Source: Deltaproteobacteria bacterium CG_4_8_14_3_um_filter_43_13 (GTDB lineage Bacteria; Desulfobacterota; UBA8473). Taken from it: a DNA stretch of 7,197 nt. The notes below the pieces were generated by a model. It was not told the DNA's origin. It was given only the letters and a program-made list of their open reading frames with translations, and did not search any database. This document shows, piece after piece, positions 1 through 6,916 of the stretch (positions are counted from its first letter, which is position 1; each line of letters opens with the position of its first letter). The stretch is taken from positions 1-7,197 of the forward strand of contig PFIF01000008.1 in the NCBI GenBank assembly GCA_002782605.1, written 5' to 3'. The translations under genes and the position numbers were made by a program.

Positions 1-10
1 ATTCTTGTAA

Positions 11-1240
11 CTATCCCCTGGATTCCAGAATCTCAAAGAAGGAATCTAACACATCCTTAACCTGTTCATCAGAATAACTTCTTGGATCGACAAAATCGGA
101 CTCGAATATGGCGCCTGGAATCCCAAGATCCTCATAAATTCCCTGCTTAACATCGTATTGTCCCATGGATGCCATACGACAGCTTCGATTGGAATGGAAG
201 ACAACACCATCTACGTGATATTCCTTTATCATCTGCTTGTATAATTCTGTTTTTTGTTGAACACCGTATGACAGCAATGGATTACCCACGTACCTCTCTG
301 CAAGGCCTTCAAAGGGTCTGGAAATATCGACTCTGCCACCGAAGGTCGTTGCATAGACATCCGCCACAACAACCCCTCCTTTTTCTTCTATATATTTAAA
401 CAGATTGAGATTATACCATATAGGGAATAAGTCCCATAACAGACGGTATTTCTCATTGGGTACAGCAGCTTCTTTCCTCTTTGCAAGCTCGCTTATCTCA
501 TCATATAACTCATTATAAAATTCGACAGCCTCCTTTTTTCCCGCAAGGGTTACTATAGGGAACATATTGGTGAAGATTTCAATCGGGCTTATCGGCGAAG
601 GTACTGTCTTCCTTAGACCTCCTATTTCTAAAAACAGCCTGCTTGCTTCATCCGAATATCCAAGCACCTCTTTGAATTTGTCCATGTCGAATTTATTACC
701 TGTGTGTTCTTCCACAAAATCCATCAGTTCTTTCAACTGCTCTGCAAAGTAATTTATATGATGTCGAGAGAGGCCTTCACCTACCGGAAGAGCTGCATCA
801 ACAATATACAATGGAACATTGAAATGTCTGCTTAACTCCTCCCACCACTTGGCCATAGACAAACAGGCATGCTCTGTGGCAATTAGCAGATCGGGCTCTG
901 GAAGTCCCTGCCCCATAAATGGACCTTTATTCAGGTAAATTGAGCCCAAATTGTTAAGCGCATAGCTGCAAAGGTCAGTGGAAAATCCTTTTGCTTCTGC
1001 TGCAGCACAGAATTCTGCCGATAATTTCCTTGCCGCACACATGGTACCATAATTCTCCGGATAGATTGGGAATACATCCATCGTATAGCAAACTTCAACA
1101 GGTGCTACAGACGAAAGCCATGCCACAGGCTTTTTTTGCGCCTTTACCATAGCGGATTCCGTGTAGTAATCTGCCATCAGTTTGCCCAATTTTTCAGCGG
1201 TCTTCAGCCTCTTCTTTTTTTCAGGTTTTTTATCACTCAT
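11..1240 (-). CDS. 2-hydroxyacyl-CoA dehydratase / benzoyl-CoA reductase family subunit, BcrB/BzdO/HadB-like
   Basis: This 409-residue protein belongs to the HGD-D family (2-hydroxyglutaryl-CoA dehydratase component D; benzoyl-CoA reductase subunits B and C). Family members bind a [4Fe-4S] cluster and carry out radical dehydration of 2-hydroxyacyl-CoA or ring reduction of aryl-CoA in the cytoplasm. Visible hallmarks are DLCSYALNNLG (Cys91), EHACLSMAKWWEEL (Cys126) and HSNRSCRMASMGQYD (Cys354). By position these three cysteines match the cluster ligands known in HadB-type subunits. The Lys/Glu-rich N-terminus is followed by a helix, with no signal peptide or membrane segment. The ATG at 1238-1240 has AAAGGA at 1249-1254, 8 bases upstream. 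It follows the BcrC-like gene by 78 bases on the same strand, the same order as bzdN-bzdO. The family call is firm; dehydratase versus reductase, and the substrate, cannot be decided. Its stop is 10 bases from the window edge. Confidence 0.9.
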   Translation of the reverse strand: MSDKKPEKKKRLKTAEKLGKLMADYYTESAMVKAQKKPVAWLSSVAPVEVCYTMDVFPIYPENYGTMCAARKLSAEFCAAAEAKGFSTDLCSYALNNLGSIYLNKGPFMGQGLPEPDLLIATEHACLSMAKWWEELSRHFNVPLYIVDAALPVGEGLSRHHINYFAEQLKELMDFVEEHTGNKFDMDKFKEVLGYSDEASRLFLEIGGLRKTVPSPISPIEIFTNMFPIVTLAGKKEAVEFYNELYDEISELAKRKEAAVPNEKYRLLWDLFPIWYNLNLFKYIEEKGGVVVADVYATTFGGRVDISRPFEGLAERYVGNPLLSYGVQQKTELYKQMIKEYHVDGVVFHSNRSCRMASMGQYDVKQGIYEDLGIPGAIFESDFVDPRSYSDEQVKDVLDSFFEILESRG

Positions 1241-1301
1241 TTTTTTAATCCTTTCTTCTTTAAAAAGTTATAAGAGATTGCCGCGTATCCGGTCAGCTAA
1301 G

Positions 1302-1330
1302 TACCTATCTCAACATACCTATCTCAACAT
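1302..1330. repeat. 14-base perfect tandem duplication over the stop codon of the BcrC-like gene
   Basis: The 14-mer acctatctcaacat occurs at 1303-1316 and again, without a gap, at 1317-1330; the period continues one base left to 1302. On the coding strand it duplicates the end of the gene (Met-Leu-Arg-stop) and pushes a copy into the 3' gap. The stop at 1319-1321 belongs to the gene-proximal copy, so the protein is not altered. It looks like a recent slippage or duplication event. Confidence 0.9.
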
Positions 1331-2425
1331 CTCGATAAATGCTTGAACCCTGGTCTTGAATTGTCCCTCTTCACCCATCCTGTCTTCTGTTTCCAGGTAC
1401 AGGAAGGGTATGTCGTTTTTCTGTAGGACATCCTTCATATATGGATATTCGAACAAATGGGTGTCACAGTACTTCTGTACTATAGAGATTACTCCCTCTA
1501 CCCGGTATTTCTTGACCTCCTCCAGTACCCTTTCCATCCTCTCCTCGGATGGATGTTTGCAGGGGCAGGCTATTCTCATCTGGTAACGGTCTGCCAAAGA
1601 CCTTATAGGATCGGAAGCAGGCTCCGCAAGATCCCAGAAATAACGGCTGCCAATGCAAAGGTCATCGGCAACAATGCTTCCACCTGCCTCTTCTATCATT
1701 TTAAGTATATTTACATCCTCGAATGTTGAACCAGAAACCAGAAAACGCACCTTCCCATCCCTGGAAGATTTGGAAGATATCAATTCTCTCTTAAGAGAAG
1801 AAAGCATTTTGTTGTATTCTTTTTTGGGTGTCACAAAACCGGCCCTGACAACATGATAGAAGTCACTGCCAGATAAAGGAGAGTTGTCTTCTCCCCTTAT
1901 CTCATAAAGTTCCTTAAGCAGCTTGCGGCTTTCATTATATGTTTCTATAGACCGATTTATCGAGTCATCGTCTATAGACTTCCCAATGAATTCCTCTAGC
2001 TTCGATCGTAGAACTTTAAACTCCTCTATCAAACACCCCCTGGCCGCTTTAGTCCTTTTTGCCGGCGCACCGATGTAGCCAACAAAAGGAATCTCAATAT
2101 TCCTTGACCAGATCCCTGGCATATTCCTCATAATATCACAGGTCTTAGAGGTTACCATTCCATCCAGATAGTCATAAGTGCCTTTCAAACCCTGATCCAG
2201 GCAGCTTCTGCCAAACGCACATATGAAGCTCTGGAGATGTGAATCCGCGAGAGTAACCTTATCCAGCGAGCCCAATATCCTGACAGGTATAATGCCGGCA
2301 GCATCTATTAACTCCTCTGGGGCATAACCACAGAAATATCCGAAAATCCTTTTACCTTCTTTCTTCCACCCTTTCGCCAGCTCGTGACGTTTTGCGTATC
2401 GTTCCTGGAAATCTTTAATCATCAT
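1319..2425 (-). CDS. 2-hydroxyacyl-CoA dehydratase / benzoyl-CoA reductase family subunit, BcrC/BzdN/HgdB-like
   Basis: This 368-residue protein is a second HGD-D family member and the probable partner of the next gene in a heterodimeric iron-sulfur enzyme acting on CoA thioesters. Typical segments are GYFCGYAPEELIDAAGIIPV (residues 29-48), FICAFGRSC (67-75), TSKTCD (92-97) and QKYCDTHLFEYPYMKDVL (317-334), followed by IPFLYLETED, the usual end of BcrC/HgdB chains. Cys69, Cys96 and Cys320 are the best candidates for the three cluster ligands by analogy with HadC; Cys75 is an alternative to Cys69. Cys32, Cys131, Cys257 and a CPC pair at 287-289 are additional. Length is normal for the family. 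Two ATG codons stand in tandem; the first (2423-2425) has AAAGGA at 2433-2438 with a 7-base gap. The stop codon lies inside a 14-base tandem repeat. No ATPase activator gene is in the window. Exact reaction unknown. Confidence 0.9.
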   Translation of the reverse strand: MMIKDFQERYAKRHELAKGWKKEGKRIFGYFCGYAPEELIDAAGIIPVRILGSLDKVTLADSHLQSFICAFGRSCLDQGLKGTYDYLDGMVTSKTCDIMRNMPGIWSRNIEIPFVGYIGAPAKRTKAARGCLIEEFKVLRSKLEEFIGKSIDDDSINRSIETYNESRKLLKELYEIRGEDNSPLSGSDFYHVVRAGFVTPKKEYNKMLSSLKRELISSKSSRDGKVRFLVSGSTFEDVNILKMIEEAGGSIVADDLCIGSRYFWDLAEPASDPIRSLADRYQMRIACPCKHPSEERMERVLEEVKKYRVEGVISIVQKYCDTHLFEYPYMKDVLQKNDIPFLYLETEDRMGEEGQFKTRVQAFIEMLR

Positions 2426-2500
2426 GGTTCAGTCCTTTCTGTTTTTGGAGTTATTTCTTCTTGCTTCACTCATGCAGCGGAAAATCGGAAATGGGAAATT

Positions 2501-2595
2501 GTAAGTCGTGAATCGTAAGTCGTAAGTCGAATAAAACTAAAAGCCCCGTTTCCGAGTTTCGACTCTCGATTCTCGATTTACGATTCACGAATAAC
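2501..2595. repeat. Heptanucleotide-repeat inverted element (long imperfect hairpin)
   Basis: The left arm is a run of 7-base units: gtaagtc, gtgaatc, gtaagtc, gtaagtc (2501-2528). The right arm is a run of complementary-type units: gagtttc, gactctc, gattctc, gatttac, gattcac (2554-2588), ending gaataac. Positions 2501-2530 pair in register with 2566-2595 at 24 of 30 positions, including a perfect 13-base stretch (2506-2518 with 2578-2590), around a loop of about 35 bases. It fills most of the 175-base gap between the acyl-CoA dehydrogenase and the BcrC-like gene and would fold in their shared transcript. Elements of this style are, to my recollection, dispersed in many copies in some anaerobe genomes. 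A role in termination, attenuation or mRNA stability is inference; there is no U-run typical of an intrinsic terminator. Confidence 0.85.
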
Positions 2596-2600
2596 TGCCA

Positions 2601-4469
2601 CTACGATGCAAACGACTCCTCAGCTATCTCGACTACACTCTTGTCCCCTGATTTTATTGCCCTGACCTTACTGATCACCGTAGGAAGAACCGTATTAGCA
2701 TAGAATTTGGCAGCAGCCACCTTGCCGCTATAAAATGCCGCATCCTTGCTGCCAGATATGAGTTTTATTATACCCTTCTGGTCCGAAGCCCCCTCTTTTT
2801 CCATAATCTCCTTGAGTTTTTTCTCTGCTATAGTTGCCTGCCAGAGCAGCATCCACCCAAGGGCAACCATGCCGAAGACTTCCATATATGGGTACGCGTT
2901 AATAATAGGGATAATGAAATCAGGTCCCCTGGCGATCTGACCAAAGTGCATGCTCACTTCTGCCAGCGAATTCTTGGCCTTTTCAAACCCCTCTATACAG
3001 CCCTTAAGTGTCTCATTTGACCTGTTCGCTTCGATGAAATTATTCATGTCAGTCAAGAAATTCATCAAGACGCCGCCTTTTTTCATCCCCAACTTTCTGC
3101 CAACAAGATCCAGTGCCTGGATACCATTTGTACCTTCGTAGAGAGAGGCAATCTTATTGTCCCTGAGGAGCTGCTCCACCGGATATTCGGAACAGTAACC
3201 GTATCCACCGTACACCTGGATTGCCTCCTTTATTATATAGAAGGACATATCACTGAAAAAGGCCTTGCACACAGGGGTGAACAGGGCTATATAATCCGAG
3301 TATTTTTCCCTTTCGTTCTCATCTGTTGCCGTAACCTCTTTATCCTCACAATAGGCTATATAATATGCAAACGCCCTCATGCCTTCCACGTAACTCTTCA
3401 TCCACAGAAGCATTCTTCGTACATCAGGATGATTGATTATAGTAACCTGGGGTGCGTTGGGGTCCTGCATGCTCATAATACTGGCCCCCTGAAGCCTCTC
3501 TTTTGCATAGGCAACGGCATTGAGGTATGCAGAGCTGGCCTGTCCCAAGGATTGGAGTCCCACACCCAATCTGGCCTCGTTCATCATATGGAACATAATC
3601 TTCATGCCCTGGTTCTCTCCGCCCAGAAGTTCACCGATACATCTGCCATTGTCTCCAAAATTCAGGGTAGTCGTTGCTGAACCGTTAATCCCAAGCTTAT
3701 GCTCTATCCCGCTGCAAAAGATGTCATTATCTTCACCAAGACTTCCATCTTCATTAACCCTGATCTTTGGAACCAAAAACAGGGATATCCCTTTTGTTCC
3801 CTGGGGTGCCCCCTGAATCCTGGCTAGAACAGGATGTATTATGTTTTCCGTCAGATTATGTTCCCCTGCCGTGATAAAGGATTTGGTGCCTGTTATAGTA
3901 TACGTCCCATCCGCGTTCTTTTTTGCAATTGTCTTGGTAGCGCCCACATCGCTTCCCGCACCTGGCTCAGTAAGGCACATGGTGCCTGCCCATTCACCGG
4001 AATACATCCTCTCCATGTATTTCTTCTTCTGCTCTTCCGTACCATATATCTCTATGAGCTTGGCAGCTCCATGGGTAAGCATTGCATACCCTCCCAGTGC
4101 ACCATTTGCTGCACTAACGTGTTCTTCTATCGGTGCAAATATGGTAAAAGGCAACCCCTGTCCGCCTATCTCAGGATTCTCCGTAGGTGTTATCCACCCT
4201 CCCTCTTTATAGAGCCTGAATGCCTCATGGAAACATTCAGGCACCGTTACCTTGCCATTTTCATACTTGCAGCCTTCTCTGTCTCCTTTTTCCCTTGTAG
4301 GCAGTAACACATTTACCGCCAGCTTTCTCGCCTCCTCAATAACCATATCAAAGTCCTGTTTTGTAAAATCCTTATATCTCTCAGTCTTACACAGATCCTC
4401 AACGCACAACTGTTCGTACAATACAAACTCTACATCTCTCTCGTCAACTAATAGATTCCCCATACGCAC
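2601..4469 (-). CDS. Acyl-CoA dehydrogenase, long form with extra C-terminal domain
   Basis: This 622-residue cytoplasmic flavoenzyme should oxidise an acyl-CoA to its 2,3-enoyl-CoA, passing electrons to electron-transferring flavoprotein. It is much longer than the usual 380-400 residues and fits the DmdC-like class, with a short N-terminal extension and a C-terminal helical domain (about 465-605). The dehydrogenase core shows MCLTEPGAGSDVGATKT (164-180, flavin-binding middle domain) and QVYGGYGYCSEYPVEQLLRD (418-437). LYEGTNGIQ (443-451) follows, with Glu445 at the catalytic-base position. Two starts are possible. GTG at 4467-4469 has AAGGA (4478-4482) at an 8-base gap. ATG at 4461-4463, two codons in, sits 5 bases from a G-run. 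The gene begins 23 bases after the radical SAM gene, so co-transcription is likely. Substrate is unknown; methylthiopropionyl-CoA activity should not be assumed from the DmdC resemblance. Confidence 0.93.
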   Translation of the reverse strand: MRMGNLLVDERDVEFVLYEQLCVEDLCKTERYKDFTKQDFDMVIEEARKLAVNVLLPTREKGDREGCKYENGKVTVPECFHEAFRLYKEGGWITPTENPEIGGQGLPFTIFAPIEEHVSAANGALGGYAMLTHGAAKLIEIYGTEEQKKKYMERMYSGEWAGTMCLTEPGAGSDVGATKTIAKKNADGTYTITGTKSFITAGEHNLTENIIHPVLARIQGAPQGTKGISLFLVPKIRVNEDGSLGEDNDIFCSGIEHKLGINGSATTTLNFGDNGRCIGELLGGENQGMKIMFHMMNEARLGVGLQSLGQASSAYLNAVAYAKERLQGASIMSMQDPNAPQVTIINHPDVRRMLLWMKSYVEGMRAFAYYIAYCEDKEVTATDENEREKYSDYIALFTPVCKAFFSDMSFYIIKEAIQVYGGYGYCSEYPVEQLLRDNKIASLYEGTNGIQALDLVGRKLGMKKGGVLMNFLTDMNNFIEANRSNETLKGCIEGFEKAKNSLAEVSMHFGQIARGPDFIIPIINAYPYMEVFGMVALGWMLLWQATIAEKKLKEIMEKEGASDQKGIIKLISGSKDAAFYSGKVAAAKFYANTVLPTVISKVRAIKSGDKSVVEIAEESFAS

Positions 4470-4492
4470 CCCCCTAATCCTTGTTTAAAAGT

Positions 4493-5596
4493 TTACAGGC
4501 TTCCAAGACGGATAAAATCCTCTGGCTGTAAAAATCTCTCTTCACTGATGCCTAAACCTTCTTCGATTAGATCCAGGACAATTCCTTTTTCTTCAGGGAG
4601 TTTATAACCATCATAGTCCTGTTTTAATAAATGGATAAGATTTTCAGTCCCTGTCCGATAAGCAGGGTTCCTGAAGTGGTCGAAACAAATCCTGCTGGTC
4701 ACATCCAGCCCATTTACCATTATTTTCATCTCTTCCAGGCACTCATGGGGTGAAAGGAGCTCCATTTCATTCTTTTCGTACGCATCCAACAGGGGGGTAC
4801 CAGGCAAAGGGGTAAAGGGTCTTGATCGTATGAAATCAGGATTTATCTCGTTTAACACGTTTGCAGTATTCACGGCATGCTGTTTAGTCATTGTCCTTCC
4901 ACCCAATCCAGGCATAATATATTCTGAAAGTTCTATACCGGCTTCCATCACCTTTTTTCCTGCAAGGATATGTTCCTCTGCCGTTACCCCTTTCTTGATC
5001 TTCCATAACAATTCATCGTCTCCTGTCTCCAATCCTATATGCAATCTCGACAGACCTGCCTTACCCAGTTGTTTTAGCTCCTCCGGTTTCTTTTTAAAGA
5101 TGGTCTTCGCCCTGGCATAAGAGGTTATCCTGTTCAGGGTAGGAAACTTCTCCTTTAAATACACGATAATTTCAACCAATTGGGGAGTGGGAATTACAAC
5201 AGAATCAGCATCCTGCAAAAACACTGTCCTTGCCCCAGAATGCAGCCAGTTAAATACATTGACAAAACTGTGATTGTTGTTGAGTTGGGGGATACTTCTT
5301 ATAAGGGCGGCACCTACTGCATTGTTTATGTCCCCAGCATAGCCCAAATCCCAGGACAACTTTTTTATCTCGTCACAGATGGCACTCACCGTATCAATAT
5401 CGGCTTTAACATCATCTACTGACCTCTTCTTGAATTTCTCGTGATTATATGGTCTGCCATAGCAGAAGGCGCAGTGATTCCAGGGGCAATTCCTCGTAAC
5501 TCTTATCAGCAGAGAATAGCTTCCACCTTCACTTGGTGGACGAATGGGCCCCATCTCAAAGGAAAGTTCGGCAAGTTTACTGTGATGAATTAGCAT
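4493..5596 (-). CDS. Radical SAM protein of unknown function
   Basis: This 367-residue protein should bind a [4Fe-4S] cluster and S-adenosylmethionine. The cluster motif is NCPWNHCAFC with Cys37, Cys42 and Cys45, which gives spacing CX4CX2C rather than the textbook CX3CX2C. This 'CPWNxCxFC' form occurs in a branch of uncharacterised radical SAM proteins. The barrel continues with VFLQDADSVVIPTP (125-138), LHIGLETGDDELL (185-197), EYIMPGLGG (225-233) and SRPFTPLPGTPLL (258-270), matching later strands and SAM-contact loops of the Elp3/MiaB-like barrel. There is no B12-binding domain before it and no second cysteine cluster after it. The ATG at 5594-5596 has only a weak GGTGG-type ribosome site 8 bases upstream; Met15, just before the conserved GPIRPPSEGG stretch, is a less likely start. 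It sits 36 bases after the 171-residue gene and 23 bases before the dehydrogenase. Substrate unknown. Confidence 0.88.
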   Translation of the reverse strand: MLIHHSKLAELSFEMGPIRPPSEGGSYSLLIRVTRNCPWNHCAFCYGRPYNHEKFKKRSVDDVKADIDTVSAICDEIKKLSWDLGYAGDINNAVGAALIRSIPQLNNNHSFVNVFNWLHSGARTVFLQDADSVVIPTPQLVEIIVYLKEKFPTLNRITSYARAKTIFKKKPEELKQLGKAGLSRLHIGLETGDDELLWKIKKGVTAEEHILAGKKVMEAGIELSEYIMPGLGGRTMTKQHAVNTANVLNEINPDFIRSRPFTPLPGTPLLDAYEKNEMELLSPHECLEEMKIMVNGLDVTSRICFDHFRNPAYRTGTENLIHLLKQDYDGYKLPEEKGIVLDLIEEGLGISEERFLQPEDFIRLGSL

Positions 5597-5632
5597 CTAC
5601 TATACCACCATTGACGAGATTCCCGAACCCTT

Positions 5633-6148
5633 TCAAAATTCCTCATCCATCATCTTCTTTGACGCCTCCTGGCCAATTATTCCATCGGCACTGCCAGTTA
5701 AGCTGAAGTAATCTTCAAACTTTTTATCTTTAGGCCATCCTACAAAACAATCAACCTTATCCCTATCGGGGTTTACAAGCCACATCATAAAAGAGTGATC
5801 CTTAACTGTAAACCACCATTCTTCTTCCCTTATTAGGAATGCAAGGAAAAAATACTCGCTAACAGGAGGGAGTATCAAGGCATAATCTACCTTGCTGCCC
5901 AAAACACACTTAGCAGCGGCCAGCTCTCTGAATCCTTCTATTGCCTCGCTAATGTCTTTCTTTATCACCCCTATTACTTCGTGTTTCTTGTTCCCTTCTT
6001 TCCTCTCCACATGAATATCAGGCAGGGCAAACCCGATGTACTTAGGCTCCAGGATAGTATAGCCTACATACTTCAGAAAATCCTCTACCCCCTTCTTAAT
6101 CTCTTCTTTTGTAAACCTCTCCTCTTTTTCCTCATACATATCCAACAT
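5633..6148 (-). CDS. Hypothetical protein, 171 residues, possible degenerate PD-(D/E)xK-like fold
   Basis: I do not recognise a named family. The chain is soluble and charged, with no signal peptide. The order of predicted elements resembles a restriction-endonuclease-like core: a helix at 15-28, the strand LPDIHVERK (42-50), the strand HEVIGVIKKD (56-65), a long helix (66-82), then the strand DYALILPP (88-95). The Pro-Asp of the motif is present at 43-44. The usual Glu-x-Lys on the second strand is not: Gly60 falls where Glu is expected. A catalytic nuclease is therefore doubtful. The C-terminal part is aromatic-rich (EEEWWFTV, MMWLVNP, FVGWPKD). The start is uncertain. ATG at 6146-6148 abuts a run of six G with no spacer, while the ATG at 6137-6139 (Met4) has that G-run at a normal distance. 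It is probably the first gene of the operon leading to the acyl-CoA dehydrogenase. Confidence 0.7.
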   Translation of the reverse strand: MLDMYEEKEERFTKEEIKKGVEDFLKYVGYTILEPKYIGFALPDIHVERKEGNKKHEVIGVIKKDISEAIEGFRELAAAKCVLGSKVDYALILPPVSEYFFLAFLIREEEWWFTVKDHSFMMWLVNPDRDKVDCFVGWPKDKKFEDYFSLTGSADGIIGQEASKKMMDEEF

Positions 6149-6173
6149 CCCCCCACAACAGTATCAAATACAA

Positions 6174-6202
6174 ATTATATCCATTGTCTTTTATCTTATT
6201 TA
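6174..6202 (-). promoter_or_regulatory. Candidate promoter of the five-gene operon
   Basis: On the minus strand a perfect TATAAT lies at 6174-6179, within an AT-rich stretch, about 26 bases upstream of the ATG at 6148. At 17 bases spacing the -35 position (6197-6202) reads TAAATA, a poor match to TTGACA, so the promoter may be weak or need an activator. No clear operator palindrome is visible. This is the only good -10 box I saw just ahead of the first operon gene. Confidence 0.4.
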
Positions 6203-6253
6203 AACTAACCTCGTCAGATAAGTCAAATAAAAAATTCTTTTGGTGGGTGGTAA

Positions 6254-6532
6254 TGGAGTCACAATCGTCAGGTAGTTTTTGTGGTTAATGGGAGTAGTTG
6301 ATACAACAATCAGTTTAGCGAGGGCAACCAACAGGTAGTTCTCGACAAACCTAAGAGGTTAATAAAAGGACTGGGAGGTGGACTGAATTTCGAGGATTGG
6401 AAGACTAAGGAACTGGGAAAAATAACTCTATCCCTTTTCTCACTAAATCCGGATACGCTGGAACAGGCTGTCTCAAAGATAGGGGATATTGAACAGAGTA
6501 AAAGTCTTATGAAATCACCAAGGAGTATTTAG
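6254..6532 (+). pseudogene. Decayed plus-strand open frame, unknown protein
   Basis: This is the only plus-strand stretch that reads like protein outside the shadows of minus-strand genes. After an in-frame TAA at 6251-6253 it gives 15 codons containing NRQVVFVVNGSS, then a TGA at 6299-6301. It then stays open for 76 codons to a TAG at 6530-6532. The open part includes VVLDKPKRLIKGLGGGLNFE and SLNPDTLEQAVSKIGDIEQS, with ordinary amphipathic composition. There is no usable ATG before residue 69 of the open part and no ribosome site, so it is most simply the 3' end of a lost gene. CAGGTAGTT occurs twice in frame (6269-6277 and 6332-6340), encoding Gln-Val-Val each time, which hints at an old internal repeat. 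I recognise no family. Chance openness is the main alternative. Confidence 0.4.
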
Positions 6533-6567
6533 AGATTGTCTGTAAAGTTGAGATAAGTCAGGGCTTA

Positions 6568-6828
6568 TCAATTTGCCAAATATTCTTTTAAATCATCTAC
6601 ATTGAGCTTATCAAATTCTTTCTGGTCTTCTGAGACCTTTTTAACAACTTCCTGAATTTCCCTATACGTCAATAATAGAAAGTCATTGCAAGGATCCATC
6701 GAAAGACTCAAGTTTCTTATTAAATCATTAAACTTTTTTCCTAATTCAATGGCTTTGTTGGAATCTTCTATTCGTTCTCGTTTGCTGAAGGGGGTCAAGA
6801 TAGGATGATATTTTTCAACACTTGTCAT
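6568..6828 (-). CDS. C-terminal fragment of a split gene
   Basis: The 86-codon frame from ATG 6826-6828 to TGA 6568-6570 is probably not a gene of its own. The frame stays open 24 codons further upstream, to 6900, and that extension reads as good protein: IIELYRRSTRT, then HYRIIDDNAN, running straight into the Met. There is no ribosome site at the Met: the bases before it encode Asp-Asp-Asn-Ala-Asn and contain no GGAG-like run. The rest is a charged helical chain (ELGKKFNDLIRNLS; REIQEVVKKVSEDQKEFDKL). The HYRIIDD segment recalls the histidine-containing motif of phospholipase D-like proteins in degenerate form; this is a tentative family reading. Confidence 0.5.
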   Translation of the reverse strand: MTSVEKYHPILTPFSKRERIEDSNKAIELGKKFNDLIRNLSLSMDPCNDFLLLTYREIQEVVKKVSEDQKEFDKLNVDDLKEYLAN

Positions 6829-6893
6829 ATTTGCATTGTCATCAATTATTCTGTAATGAGGACAATTTGTCCTTGTTGAACGGCGATAAAGTT

Positions 6894-6916
6894 CAATTAT
6901 TTACTGCCAATTATTT
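6894..6916. repeat. 9-base direct repeat of period 14 at the gene break
   Basis: caattattt stands at 6894-6902 and 6908-6916, separated by actgc. The repeat coincides exactly with the point where the reading frame of the split gene changes, so replication slippage or a small insertion here is the simplest cause of the break. Confidence 0.8.

Larger units (their letters stand above)
6149..6567. other. Gene-poor stretch of about 420 bases
   Basis: No intact gene is visible here. It holds the AT-rich promoter region of the operon (6149-6240), the decayed plus-strand frame (6254-6532), and a weak 6-base stem (GATAAG at 6552-6557 with CTTATC at 6564-6569) that overlaps the end of the neighbouring fragment. 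Confidence 0.7.

Noticed and set aside
1464..1658. 64-codon minus-strand frame inside the BcrC-like gene
   Set aside because: It is an out-of-frame shadow within a gene whose own frame carries the family motifs.
2501..2595. CRISPR array reading of the heptad repeats
   Set aside because: Units are 7 bases with no spacers and are arranged as an inverted repeat; no cas gene is present.
2501..2595. Rho-independent terminator after the acyl-CoA dehydrogenase
   Set aside because: The stem is long and imperfect, the loop about 35 bases, and no U-tract follows on the minus strand, so a classical terminator is not supported.
3834..4307. 157-codon plus-strand open frame (and an overlapping 123-codon one at 3841-4212)
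   Set aside because: Both lie wholly antisense to the conserved N-terminal and flavin-binding parts of the acyl-CoA dehydrogenase, have no ribosome site and read as low-quality protein; they are shadows.
6552..6569. Stem GATAAG/CTTATC at the end of the split gene as an intrinsic terminator
   Set aside because: The stem is only 6 AT-rich base pairs and neither strand has a T-run after it.
6894..6916. Programmed ribosomal frameshift joining the two fragments
   Set aside because: A -1 shift would connect the frames, but there is no X-XXY-YYZ slippery site, no stimulatory stem and no Shine-Dalgarno-like stimulator; a small insertion at the direct repeat is simpler.
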